A program made the position numbers and the translations under genes. Positions 1-6,198 of a stretch of DNA of 9,481 nucleotides are shown one piece after another; position 1 is the first letter of the stretch; every line of letters starts with the position of its first letter. The stretch comes from Myxococcales bacterium (lineage in GTDB: Bacteria; Myxococcota; Polyangia; Fen-1088): positions 1 to 9,481 of the forward strand of contig PMCR01000313.1 in NCBI GenBank assembly GCA_003155465.1, given 5' to 3'. Below the pieces are notes generated by a model. The model was not told where the DNA came from. It was given only the letters and a program-made list of their open reading frames with translations, and searched no databases.

Positions 1-210
1 ATGCATGTGGAGGAGATCTTCGCCGATGACGCCATCCTGCGAAAACGGATGGTCGACATCCTGAAGAAGCACATGCAGGTTGACGACGAGATCGATGCCG
101 AGGTACGCCGCCGGATCAAGAACCTGGAAGAAGGAACCGCGACCTGGGAGGTCGAGTACCAGAAGGCGGTCGATCAGATCAAGAAGAACCGCCACCTCGG
201 CGAGAAGTAG
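1..210 (+). CDS. DUF507 family protein, C-terminal part (5' end probably outside window)
   Basis: An open frame from the first base to TAG at 208-210 gives 69 residues, highly charged and predicted mostly helical. The stretch VDDEIDAEVRRRIKNL followed by a T-W-E-V-E-Y segment matches, from memory, the C-terminal half of DUF507 proteins, which are about 90 residues, helical and of unknown function. The frame starts with ATG exactly at the window edge. The missing N-terminal helix suggests this ATG is internal and that 20 or more residues lie upstream. The stop is 8 bp from the stop of the converging elbB gene, so there is no room for a separate terminator. No function can be assigned. Family call fairly sure; start unknown. 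Confidence 0.7.
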   Translation: MHVEEIFADDAILRKRMVDILKKHMQVDDEIDAEVRRRIKNLEEGTATWEVEYQKAVDQIKKNRHLGEK

Positions 211-218
211 GGTTCGAG

Positions 219-1007
219 CTAGCCCAGGCGCTTGCGCACGATGGGTTCACCCGCTGGGATGGGCTGACTGGGCGGTGGCGGCGCCTTGACCTCCGGCCTG
301 TCCGTCGGCCCCGGCGAAGGTCCTGGGCGCCGATCCCGAGCCAGTGACAGCACCATGCGTACCGCCTTGTCGATCCCCACCGCCACGTCGGCCAGGCGCG
401 CGTCGTCGTACATATAGGCGGGGGTGCTGACGACGCCGGTCTTTTGGTCGACCAGGATGTCTCGCACCGGGCACGGGCGCACGTCAGCGCCCATGACCGC
501 GGCATGCTTGGCGGGCTCGCAGGCGCGCGGGCCGAACGTGATGCGCACCCCGGCCACCGGCCCGAGAACCCGCGCGGCCAGGATGGGTGCCAGGCAGAGA
601 AATCCCATGGGCCGGCGCCGCGCCAGCATGGCCTTGAGCAGACGTTCCACTTCCGGATGCACGTTGCACACCACGCCCTTGTCAGCGTAGTTCGACAACA
701 CACTGGCCACGCCGTCGCCGCCGGGGAAGATGAGCGCATCCAGTTCGTTGTCGCGCACGCTGGCGATGTCGCGCAACTGGCCGCGCGCGATGCGAGCCGC
801 TTCCGCCGGCACCCGGCGGGGGCTCGCGGCAGGGTCGACCTTGCCACTCAGATGGTCGACCACCCGTGATTGCGTCAGATCGGGCGCAAGGCACACGGGC
901 TCGGCCCCGCCGCGTTCGAGCGAGAGAAGAGTCAGGACTGCCTCGCGAACTTCGGAACCATCCTCGGAGCCGCAGCCGGACAGGACAACACCCACGCACT
1001 TGGCCAT
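219..1007 (-). CDS. elbB: ElbB-type glyoxalase (DJ-1/PfpI superfamily)
   Basis: The protein has 262 residues from ATG at 1007; E. coli ElbB has about 217. It matches ElbB closely in order: SGCGSEDGSE (residues 10-19), EAVLTLL (22-28), FAPD-like LAPD (40-43), the FPGGDG turn (94-99), LSNYA (104-108), and nucleophile elbow GFLCLAP with Cys138. A CPVRDILVDQ segment and a TPAYM segment follow. ElbB (sigma cross-reacting protein 27A) is a cytoplasmic DJ-1-like protein with reported glyoxalase activity, linked to isoprenoid production. The last 40 or so residues are a Pro-rich, probably disordered tail lacking in E. coli ElbB. The chosen ATG fits the conserved N-terminus, with a GGTAG element about 10 nt upstream. 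The frame stays open to a GTG at 1202, but those 65 codons match nothing I know and have weaker GC bias at third positions, so I exclude them. It appears separated from tgt by a hairpin. Confidence 0.9.
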   Translation of the reverse strand: MAKCVGVVLSGCGSEDGSEVREAVLTLLSLERGGAEPVCLAPDLTQSRVVDHLSGKVDPAASPRRVPAEAARIARGQLRDIASVRDNELDALIFPGGDGVASVLSNYADKGVVCNVHPEVERLLKAMLARRRPMGFLCLAPILAARVLGPVAGVRITFGPRACEPAKHAAVMGADVRPCPVRDILVDQKTGVVSTPAYMYDDARLADVAVGIDKAVRMVLSLARDRRPGPSPGPTDRPEVKAPPPPSQPIPAGEPIVRKRLG

Positions 1008-1037
1008 GGCCACAGCGCTACCAGATTTTCCCGCGGG

Positions 1038-1050
1038 ATCCAAGTTGGAT
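1038..1050. promoter_or_regulatory. Candidate operator palindrome upstream of elbB
   Basis: ATCCAA-G-TTGGAT is a perfect inverted repeat with 6-bp arms and a 1-bp centre, 31 to 43 bp upstream of the elbB ATG. The palindrome CCCGCGGG (1030-1037) sits immediately on its elbB side. Size and position suit a dimeric repressor or activator site, but no regulator is identified and chance palindromes of this size do occur. Confidence 0.3.
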
Positions 1051-1200
1051 GGTCCTCTGTGAAGGATCTTCTCTGCGGCGTCCTCAGACAGGCCGTCGCG
1101 CAGCGATGATGGTCCCCTGCCCCGGCGTTCCGGCAAGAGCACGAAACGACCAGAGCCACGATCGCCTGTCGGCGCGACCGGCTGGCCCATGCTGGTGCAC

Positions 1201-1219
1201 ACCGCCTGCCCCAGGCGGT
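1201..1219 (-). terminator. GC-rich hairpin just after tgt (terminator-like, no U-tract)
   Basis: ACCGCCTG-CCC-CAGGCGGT forms a perfect 8-bp stem with a 3-nt loop, starting 1 bp beyond the tgt stop codon. On the tgt strand no T-run follows, so it is not a canonical intrinsic terminator. It could be a U-less terminator, a Rho-dependent pause or a 3'-end stabilising hairpin. It marks a likely transcript boundary and argues against translation of elbB from the GTG at 1202, which lies inside the stem. Confidence 0.45.
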
Positions 1220-1220
1220 A

Positions 1221-2321
1221 CTATTCCGAATCCCCGGTCCGCTGCTCAACGTACTCAGGCAACCGTCCTTCGACAATCGCCTGGCGCGCGCCACGCACTA
1301 GCGTCAGGTAGTGCTGCAGGTTGTGCAAGGTCGCGAGCCGGTAGTAGAGGATTTCCTTGACGCGAAAGAGGTGAGCCAGATAGGCGCGGCTGTAGCGCCG
1401 GCAGGCCTCGCAGGCACAGCCGTCTTCGACGGGAAGTGGGTCGGTGCAATGGACCGCATTCGCGATGTTGATGTGGCCCCCGCGCACGAACAGGCGGCCG
1501 TTGCGTGCGGCACGGGTGGGCATCACGCAGTCGAACATGTCGATGCCCGACGCGATGGCGATCAGAAGATCCGCCGGCGTTCCCACACCCATCAGATAGC
1601 GAGGGAGCGCCCCCGGCATGCGCGGCCCGATCTCCCGCACCACCGCGTGCATGGTTGCAGGCGGTTCCCCCACGCTGAGCCCGCCCAGCGCCACGCCGTC
1701 GAACGACATCTCGGCAATCGCGCCCAGGTGTTCTGTGCGCAGGCTGATATCTGTCCCCCCCTGCACGATGCCGAAACGGAGTTGCCCCGGCGCCGGAGTC
1801 GTGGCCACGCAGCGACGCGCCCAGCGCGTTGTGCGCTCCATCGCCCGGCACAGCACCTCGGCGGACGCGTCCGAGGCCGGGCACTCGTCAAAGGCCATGG
1901 CGATGTCGCTGCCCAGGTCAGCCTGGATGGCCATGGCCGACTCCGGTGTCAAGCGTTGCAGGCTGCCGTCGACATGCGAATGGAAAGTCACGCCGTCGTC
2001 GTCGATCTTGCGGCGCCCCTTGTGGCTGAACACCTGGTAGCCGCCCGAATCCGTGAGAATGGCGTGCGGCCAGGCCATAAAAGAATGCAGCCCGCCCAGG
2101 TCGCGCACCAACGGGGCGCCCGGACGCATGGCCAGGTGATAGGTGTTGGCCAAGACAATCTGCGCCCCGAGCGCTTCCAGATCGCCCGATGCCAGCGACT
2201 TCACGGTGGCCTGCGTGCCCACTGGCATGAACACGGGCGTCTCGACTGGGCCGTGGTTGGTTTGCAGAACCCCAGCCCGCGCTTCACCACAGCGTGCCTG
2301 CACGGAGAATGCGACACTCAT
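1221..2321 (-). CDS. tgt: Queuine/preQ1 tRNA-ribosyltransferase (bacterial TGT)
   Basis: This cytoplasmic enzyme exchanges guanine-34 for preQ1 in tRNAs with GUN anticodons, the entry of the queuosine precursor into tRNA. It has 366 residues, near the usual 370-380, with a TIM-barrel pattern. Visible motifs: GTQATVK (35-41), LANTYHL (57-63), LTDSGGYQVFS with active-site Asp91 (89-99), FDEC (144-147), GIVQGG (184-189), GGLSVGE (213-219), MGVGTP (244-249), and MFDCVMPTR with the nucleophile Asp264 (262-270). The zinc site is Cys302, Cys304, Cys307 and His333. Cys147 and Val217 agree with the bacterial preQ1-specific form rather than the eukaryotic queuine form. The ATG overlaps the queA stop as ATGA, with GGAAG about 9 nt upstream, so translation is probably coupled to queA. 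Confidence 0.97.
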   Translation of the reverse strand: MSVAFSVQARCGEARAGVLQTNHGPVETPVFMPVGTQATVKSLASGDLEALGAQIVLANTYHLAMRPGAPLVRDLGGLHSFMAWPHAILTDSGGYQVFSHKGRRKIDDDGVTFHSHVDGSLQRLTPESAMAIQADLGSDIAMAFDECPASDASAEVLCRAMERTTRWARRCVATTPAPGQLRFGIVQGGTDISLRTEHLGAIAEMSFDGVALGGLSVGEPPATMHAVVREIGPRMPGALPRYLMGVGTPADLLIAIASGIDMFDCVMPTRAARNGRLFVRGGHINIANAVHCTDPLPVEDGCACEACRRYSRAYLAHLFRVKEILYYRLATLHNLQHYLTLVRGARQAIVEGRLPEYVEQRTGDSE

Positions 2322-3427
2322 TGGGGCAGGCTTCCAGGCCGGATGAACATGGCGTCGCCGTAACTATAGAACCGAAACCCGCGTTCGATGGCTTCGCGAT
2401 ACGCATCCAGCACCCACTCGCGACCGACAAATGCCGCAACCAGCATGAGCAGCGACGATCGGGGCAAGTGGAAATTCGTCAGAAGGTCGGTCACCACCCG
2501 AAACTCTGCCCCCGGCAGAAGAAGGAGGCGGGTCGAACCGCAACCGGCGGCCAACCGGCCCTGCCGAGCCAGGGTTTCCAGGGTCCGCACCACCGTCGTG
2601 CCCACCGCGACAATGGGCCGGCCTTCTGCCTGGGCTCGGCGCAGGCTCTCGGCGGCCACCTCTGAAACCTCGTAGCGTTCGGCATCCAGTTGGTGCTCGG
2701 TCGGATCCGCGGTGGTGACCGGACGAAATGTTCCAGGACCGACGTGCAAGGTGATGCGCACGATCTCATGGCCCGCCGCCTGCAGCCCGGTCAGAAGCTC
2801 CTCGGTGAAATGCAGGCCCGCGGTGGGGGCCGCGACCGCGCCTGGCTGGCGCGCGTAGACCGTCTGATAGCGAGCCTTGTCGTCGGCTGGCCGGACCACA
2901 GTCCCCTGTTCTCTTCGCGCCGCCTCAATGTAGGGTGGAAGCGGAACCGAGCCGATCTCCTCGATGCGCGTCAGCAGACCCGGCCTGCCCCGCCCGAAAA
3001 AGCGAAGCTCGACCTCACCGCGAGACCCACGCCGAAGAATCTCCGCCTCCAGCTCGCCCGCGAAGCGCAGGCGCGCGCCTGGCGGCTGACGGCCCAGTCC
3101 ACGCGCCAACCCGCACCAGTCTTCACGCCAGCCCGGCTCGCCGCTGTTGGGGCGGGGAACGTCACCCGGTACTCTCTCGACCAGAAGGACCTCCACACGC
3201 CCGCCGGTGGGCTTGGTCCCTGACAGTCGCGCCGGAATGACGCGTGTGTCGTTGACCACCAGCAAGGATCGCGGGCGCAGAAAGCGACCGATGTCTCCGA
3301 AAAGAGCATGATTGCGCTCACCCGTGTCTCGGCTAAGAATCAGCAGGCGCGATTCGTCCCGCCGGGGGACGGGCTGCGTGGCAACCAACCCAGATGGTAG
3401 ATGGTAGTCGAAATCCTCGGTTCGCAG
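2318..3427 (-). CDS. queA: S-adenosylmethionine:tRNA ribosyltransferase-isomerase QueA (apparent CTG start)
   Basis: QueA transfers and isomerises the ribosyl group of S-adenosylmethionine onto preQ1-tRNA, giving epoxyqueuosine. It follows Tgt in the pathway and is encoded just upstream of tgt. Conserved blocks include NDTRVIPARL (59-68), the YQTVYA...PTAGLHFT segment, LHVGPGTF, NFHLPRSSLLMLV, and near the C-terminus FYSYGDAMFI. The first ATG/GTG/TTG codon in frame is TTG at 3388, which would start inside the conserved N-terminus. The frame upstream reads RTEDFDYHLPSG, the standard QueA beginning. The only plausible start that keeps it is CTG at 3427 (369 residues), three codons after a stop, with GAGGAG (3438-3443) 10 nt upstream. 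The gene identity is certain; the CTG start is inference. Downstream, its TGA overlaps the tgt ATG. Confidence 0.95.
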   Translation of the reverse strand: MRTEDFDYHLPSGLVATQPVPRRDESRLLILSRDTGERNHALFGDIGRFLRPRSLLVVNDTRVIPARLSGTKPTGGRVEVLLVERVPGDVPRPNSGEPGWREDWCGLARGLGRQPPGARLRFAGELEAEILRRGSRGEVELRFFGRGRPGLLTRIEEIGSVPLPPYIEAARREQGTVVRPADDKARYQTVYARQPGAVAAPTAGLHFTEELLTGLQAAGHEIVRITLHVGPGTFRPVTTADPTEHQLDAERYEVSEVAAESLRRAQAEGRPIVAVGTTVVRTLETLARQGRLAAGCGSTRLLLLPGAEFRVVTDLLTNFHLPRSSLLMLVAAFVGREWVLDAYREAIERGFRFYSYGDAMFIRPGSLPQ

Positions 3428-3437
3428 GTAGTATCAA

Positions 3438-3443
3438 CTCCTC
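3438..3443 (-). promoter_or_regulatory. Shine-Dalgarno GAGGAG for queA CTG start
   Basis: On the minus strand GAGGAG lies 10 nt before the CTG at 3427. It is the only strong ribosome-binding sequence near the conserved queA N-terminus. It lies next to, but on the opposite strand from, the AAAGG ribosome-binding candidate (3444-3448) of the divergent PilZ gene. Confidence 0.55.
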
Positions 3444-3454
3444 AAAGGCTTAGC

Positions 3455-4174
3455 ATGCCCGTCGGCAAAACAAAGGCAATGTCCAGGGATCACAGGGATG
3501 ATACCTCGTCGGCTCCTTCTGGCGCCGCCAACTTCCCGGAACTCGTCGTGAAGAACACGCGGGAGTTTCTTGCTGGTTTCCAGCCGTCGGGCGGAAATGG
3601 CGGCGTCTTCTGTCCCACCCGCCGCAATGTTGCGGTGGGCGAGACGGTCGCCGTCAAGGTCCGCCTCGGCCGCCGGCAACCCCCCATGGTGGTGTACGGA
3701 CGTGTGGCTTGGCGGCGGCCCGGACGACACATCCTCAAGATCCGTGCGGGCATCGGTGTCGAATTCCTGTCCGACGAACGCGCCAAGTGGGAGTACCTGC
3801 TTGATCTTGCCGGGGCTGGAACCAGCGCGCGCAGTCGGCGGCGCCATGAGCGCGTCCCGGTCGACCTTCCCATCTCCTGGCGACCGGTGGGCAGGCTGGA
3901 AGGCTTTCCCGGCCACCTGCGCGACGTGGGACGCGGCGGTGCTTTCGTGCTCTCGCCGGCCACCGTGGCCATCCAAGAGCGGGTGGTGCTGGAAATCGCG
4001 CCCCCTGGCGCTGAAGTGCCCATGGCCTTCATCGGTCGCGTGGCCTGGACCGGCAGGTCCGGTACCGAGAACGTATTCGGCATCGAATGGCGTGCGCGCG
4101 ACGCTGGCGGCGGCAGGCGCATCAAGGAACTGGTACGCCGGCTGACCGGGCTGCAACCCCCCGTGCGCGTATAG
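3455..4174 (+). CDS. Tandem PilZ-type domain protein
   Basis: The protein has 239 residues from ATG at 3455, chosen because AAAGG lies 6 nt upstream and the start does not overlap queA. ATGs at 3401 and 3479 are alternatives; the first would overlap queA. It has no signal peptide or membrane segment. Residues about 29-118 form a first PilZ-like beta-barrel half: EFL, GNGGVFCPTRR, a GRVAWRR strand and an AGIGVEFL strand, like the PilZ paralogues common in myxobacteria, but lacking RxxxR. Residues 127-230 form a second, more canonical PilZ domain with RRHER (129-133) fitting RxxxR. Its second motif reads DVGRGG (157-162), where classical c-di-GMP binders have D/N-x-S-x-x-G, so Ser is Gly. It may bind c-di-GMP weakly or serve as a protein-interaction module. 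Target unknown. It is divergent from queA and convergent with bamB. Confidence 0.8.
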   Translation: MPVGKTKAMSRDHRDDTSSAPSGAANFPELVVKNTREFLAGFQPSGGNGGVFCPTRRNVAVGETVAVKVRLGRRQPPMVVYGRVAWRRPGRHILKIRAGIGVEFLSDERAKWEYLLDLAGAGTSARSRRRHERVPVDLPISWRPVGRLEGFPGHLRDVGRGGAFVLSPATVAIQERVVLEIAPPGAEVPMAFIGRVAWTGRSGTENVFGIEWRARDAGGGRRIKELVRRLTGLQPPVRV

Positions 4175-4177
4175 AAC

Positions 4178-4226
4178 CGCCGCTCGAGAATTCGTAGCTG
4201 GCCCTGCCACGAATCTTCGAGAGGCG
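4178..4226. terminator. Imperfect hairpin between convergent PilZ gene and bamB
   Basis: The stretch between the two stop codons folds into a long interrupted stem: CGCC (4178-4181) with GGCG (4223-4226), CTCGA (4183-4187) with TCGAG (4217-4221), and ATTCGT (4190-4195) with ACGAAT (4209-4214). The stem is broken by a 1x1 mismatch and a 2x2 internal loop and closed by a 13-nt loop. There is no T-tract on either strand. Its place between converging genes suggests a bidirectional transcript end, but it is not a textbook intrinsic terminator. Confidence 0.4.
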
Positions 4227-4233
4227 AAACCAG

Positions 4234-5394
4234 TCACCAAATCAACGACAGCGCGTACAAGGTCCCGCTGTTGGCGAGCACGAAGATTTCACGCCGCCCA
4301 ACATCGATAAGGGGCGGCGCGCACATTCCGCGCCCCGGGTCGAACACCTGCAAGAGCTGACCGTTCGAGCGATCCACCACGAACAAGCCGGCGCGGCCAC
4401 CGGTGAAAACCAGGTACGGCCCCACCTCCTGGGGCGGAGTCAGGTCGCCGGCCTGGGCCAGCCCTTGGCGCCATTCTATGCGTCCCTGCATCGTGACCGC
4501 GGCCAGGCCATCCCGCGGGGACGCCAGGTACAAGCGGCTCGCTCCGGCCCAAAGCGCAACCGCACCCTCCACCCCCATGCGCCAGACAAGGTCGCCGTCC
4601 TTGGCCCGTAGCGCGTACACTCCCCCCGAATAGGACGCCGCGATGACCAAGTCATCGCGCAACACGGGGGTTGAGTCCACGTCTACGAATTGGTCCGAGG
4701 CAGCGGCCAGGGAACGAACCCAGCGCAGATCACCAGTCTCGGCGCCCAGTGCCACCAGATACCCGTCATCAAATCCTGTGTAGATGACATCACCACCCAG
4801 GCGCGGCCCGGCGTGGCCGTGGATGCTGAATCCCTCGGGCGTCTCGCGATCGTACTGCCACCGACGCTTTCCTGTCGCGGCTTCCAGCGCGACCACGCGA
4901 TTCGCAGTGCTGGTGAAGTAGAGTAAAGCCGGTCCCACTTCAGGCCGGCTTTCGACCGAGCCCTTGCCCTGATACGACCAGCGAATCTTCCCGTCCCGTG
5001 GGTCGATGGCGTAGAAAACTCCGTCGTCGCTGCCCAAGTAGACCTGACCGCGTGCCGGATCGAAACGCGCCTCAGCTTCAACCCCCCCTGCTATCGGCAC
5101 AGACCAGATCACACGGCCATTCTCCGTGTCCACCGCCGCCACCTGGCCCGCACGCGAGCCCAAGATGAGACGCGAGTCGACGAGAGCGCCCGTGGCACAT
5201 TCCTCGGGCTGCGCATCGCTGGCGGAATAGGGGTGGATTACGGTGCGCCAGAGCATCTGGACGACGCCGGCTGGATACTCACGCCGCTCCTCGGTGGCGC
5301 GATGAAGGGCGCTGCTTCCGCAGCCGCACAGCACCAGGAATAGACCCAGCCTCCGGCCGGGCCGCGCCGCGAGGTGACGCGGAAACGACGTCAA
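4234..5394 (-). CDS. bamB: BamB-like outer-membrane assembly lipoprotein (PQQ-type beta-propeller)
   Basis: The protein has 386 residues; E. coli BamB has 392. The N-terminus is a short lipoprotein signal: Arg-rich region (6-15), hydrophobic LGLFLVL (16-22), then lipobox LCGC with Cys25 as the likely acylated residue. Repeated propeller blades follow, seen as recurring patterns of the AVDTENGRVIW, AIDPRDGKIRW, ALEAATGKRRW, ALGAETGDLRW and ALRAKDGDLVW type. These are the PQQ-like repeats of BamB, a BAM complex scaffold that feeds outer-membrane proteins to BamA. The start is TTG at 5394, one base past the stop of the TPR gene; no other start keeps the signal peptide, and no strong ribosome-binding site is visible, so translation may depend on the upstream gene. 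Adjacency to a YfgM homologue and nearby der supports BamB over a generic PQQ-repeat lipoprotein. Confidence 0.87.
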   Translation of the reverse strand: MTSFPRHLAARPGRRLGLFLVLCGCGSSALHRATEERREYPAGVVQMLWRTVIHPYSASDAQPEECATGALVDSRLILGSRAGQVAAVDTENGRVIWSVPIAGGVEAEARFDPARGQVYLGSDDGVFYAIDPRDGKIRWSYQGKGSVESRPEVGPALLYFTSTANRVVALEAATGKRRWQYDRETPEGFSIHGHAGPRLGGDVIYTGFDDGYLVALGAETGDLRWVRSLAAASDQFVDVDSTPVLRDDLVIAASYSGGVYALRAKDGDLVWRMGVEGAVALWAGASRLYLASPRDGLAAVTMQGRIEWRQGLAQAGDLTPPQEVGPYLVFTGGRAGLFVVDRSNGQLLQVFDPGRGMCAPPLIDVGRREIFVLANSGTLYALSLIW

Positions 5395-5395
5395 C

Positions 5396-6139
5396 CTAGT
5401 CGCCCAACGCGGCCAGGCGGTCATCGATGTCCCTGCGCAACGATGTCTTGGGCATCTTGTCCAGAATCTCGCGCAGGACCTTCTCGGCGTCCTTGCCTTT
5501 GCCCTGCTTCTGCAGCAAGCGCGCCTTGGCGAAGAGGGCCCGATCCGCATAGAAATTCCCCACCTGTTGGGCCTCGCTGACCATCGTGTTGTACACCTCG
5601 ATGGCCTTGTCGACCTGGCCCTGAGCCTCGAGCGCCAAGGCCAGCCCGTCCTGTTCGACCAGGCGCAAGCCCTTGTCGGCCTCGCCCTGCAAGAGCTGCT
5701 GGAAGGCCGTGGCCGCGTCCGCTCCCTTGCCCAGGCGGAGCAGAGCATTGGCCCTGATGAGCGACGCCCGCAGGCCAAGGCCCGACGAAGCATGCGTGGC
5801 GACAAAGGCGTCGGCTTCCTTGATGGTGGCCTGCAGGCGCTCCTGGTCGGTCTTGAAGCGCGGGCCCTGGTCGTCGGCCGGCTGGGGCTCCTCTGCCTTT
5901 TCGGGCAGGAGCGGGGCAAGCGCAGTCTTTTCGATGCGCGAAAAAGCCTCTGTTTCCCGAATGGTCTGGTGCTGCTTCCAGACCGTGCCACCCCAAGCGC
6001 CTCCGCCCACAACCACGCAAGTCGCGCAGATCGCGATGACCTTGCGACGGTGGGCAGCGACTTGAGAACCGAGTCGCGTCCAGAAACTGACGAACTCGTC
6101 GGGTTGCTTCAACTCTTTGCGATTGATGGAGCGGGCCAC
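5396..6139 (-). CDS. YfgM-like membrane-anchored periplasmic TPR protein
   Basis: The protein has 247 residues. A short cytoplasmic start (INRKELKQPDEF, residues 5-16) leads to one transmembrane segment (about 33-54). A charged linker (70-95) and helical TPR-like repeats (about 100-245, e.g. ALLRLGKGADAATAFQQLL, AKARLLQKQGKGKDAEKVL) follow. This matches the YfgM/TPR_21 layout. In E. coli YfgM is an inner-membrane protein that associates with the SecYEG translocon and periplasmic chaperones and is encoded just before bamB, as here. The GTG start at 6139 is the only standard start upstream of the membrane segment; a stop lies 12 codons upstream. No Shine-Dalgarno is visible before it. The stop is followed one base later by the bamB start, so the two are surely co-transcribed. 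Confidence 0.83.
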   Translation of the reverse strand: MARSINRKELKQPDEFVSFWTRLGSQVAAHRRKVIAICATCVVVGGGAWGGTVWKQHQTIRETEAFSRIEKTALAPLLPEKAEEPQPADDQGPRFKTDQERLQATIKEADAFVATHASSGLGLRASLIRANALLRLGKGADAATAFQQLLQGEADKGLRLVEQDGLALALEAQGQVDKAIEVYNTMVSEAQQVGNFYADRALFAKARLLQKQGKGKDAEKVLREILDKMPKTSLRRDIDDRLAALGD

Positions 6140-6147
6140 AGGGTGAG

Positions 6148-6176
6148 GAGATAACAGAGGGTTGGGGTTGGGTCAA
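6148..6176 (-). promoter_or_regulatory. Weak sigma70-like promoter candidate for yfgM-bamB
   Basis: On the minus strand TTGACC (6171-6176) is a good -35 element, followed after 17 nt by TATCTC (6148-6153), a poor -10. The predicted start site is about 6141, only a few bases before the GTG at 6139. That would leave almost no leader and fits the missing Shine-Dalgarno. Suggestive only. Confidence 0.3.
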
Positions 6177-6182
6177 CTGACC
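6171..6182. promoter_or_regulatory. Short inverted repeat GGTCA-AC-TGACC between divergent genes
   Basis: A perfect 5-bp inverted repeat with a 2-bp spacer lies in the 59 bp between the divergent starts of the yfgM homologue and the barrel candidate. It overlaps the candidate -35 of yfgM. It could be an operator acting on both genes, but its short arms allow a chance origin. Confidence 0.25.
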
Positions 6183-6198
6183 TTGTACACTGCAGGAC

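Larger units (their letters stand above)
1008..1220. other. Intergenic region between tgt and elbB
   Basis: This 213 bp stretch has no gene I can support. On the minus strand it stays open in the elbB frame, but that extension has no recognisable domain. It holds a perfect hairpin next to the tgt stop (1201-1219), and near elbB a CCCGCGGG palindrome (1030-1037) directly beside a 13-bp palindrome (1038-1050). I found no clear -35/-10 pair for elbB here. Confidence 0.5.

Noticed and set aside
210..225. A small GGG...CCC hairpin between the DUF507 and elbB stops
   Set aside because: Only about five pairs including a G-U, with no T-tract; too weak to call a terminator.
1311..2363. A 350-codon open frame on the plus strand, antisense to tgt
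   Set aside because: Its translation has no domain pattern and is rich in His, Arg, Ala and Gly, as expected from the complement of a GC-rich gene. Tgt on the other strand is certain from its catalytic and zinc residues.
3434..4240. Long minus-strand open frames (268 and 211 codons) opposite the PilZ gene
   Set aside because: They look like complement shadows with no domains. The plus-strand frame shows coherent PilZ strands and motifs.
5397..6012. The bamB frame staying open upstream of 5394, giving a 592-residue protein
   Set aside because: The upstream half is an Arg/Ser-rich shadow of the TPR gene in another frame. The lipoprotein signal peptide directly after the TTG at 5394 fixes the real start.
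5567..6154. A 195-codon plus-strand frame opposite the yfgM homologue
   Set aside because: It would overlap a well-supported membrane-anchored TPR gene and shows no motif or ribosome-binding site.
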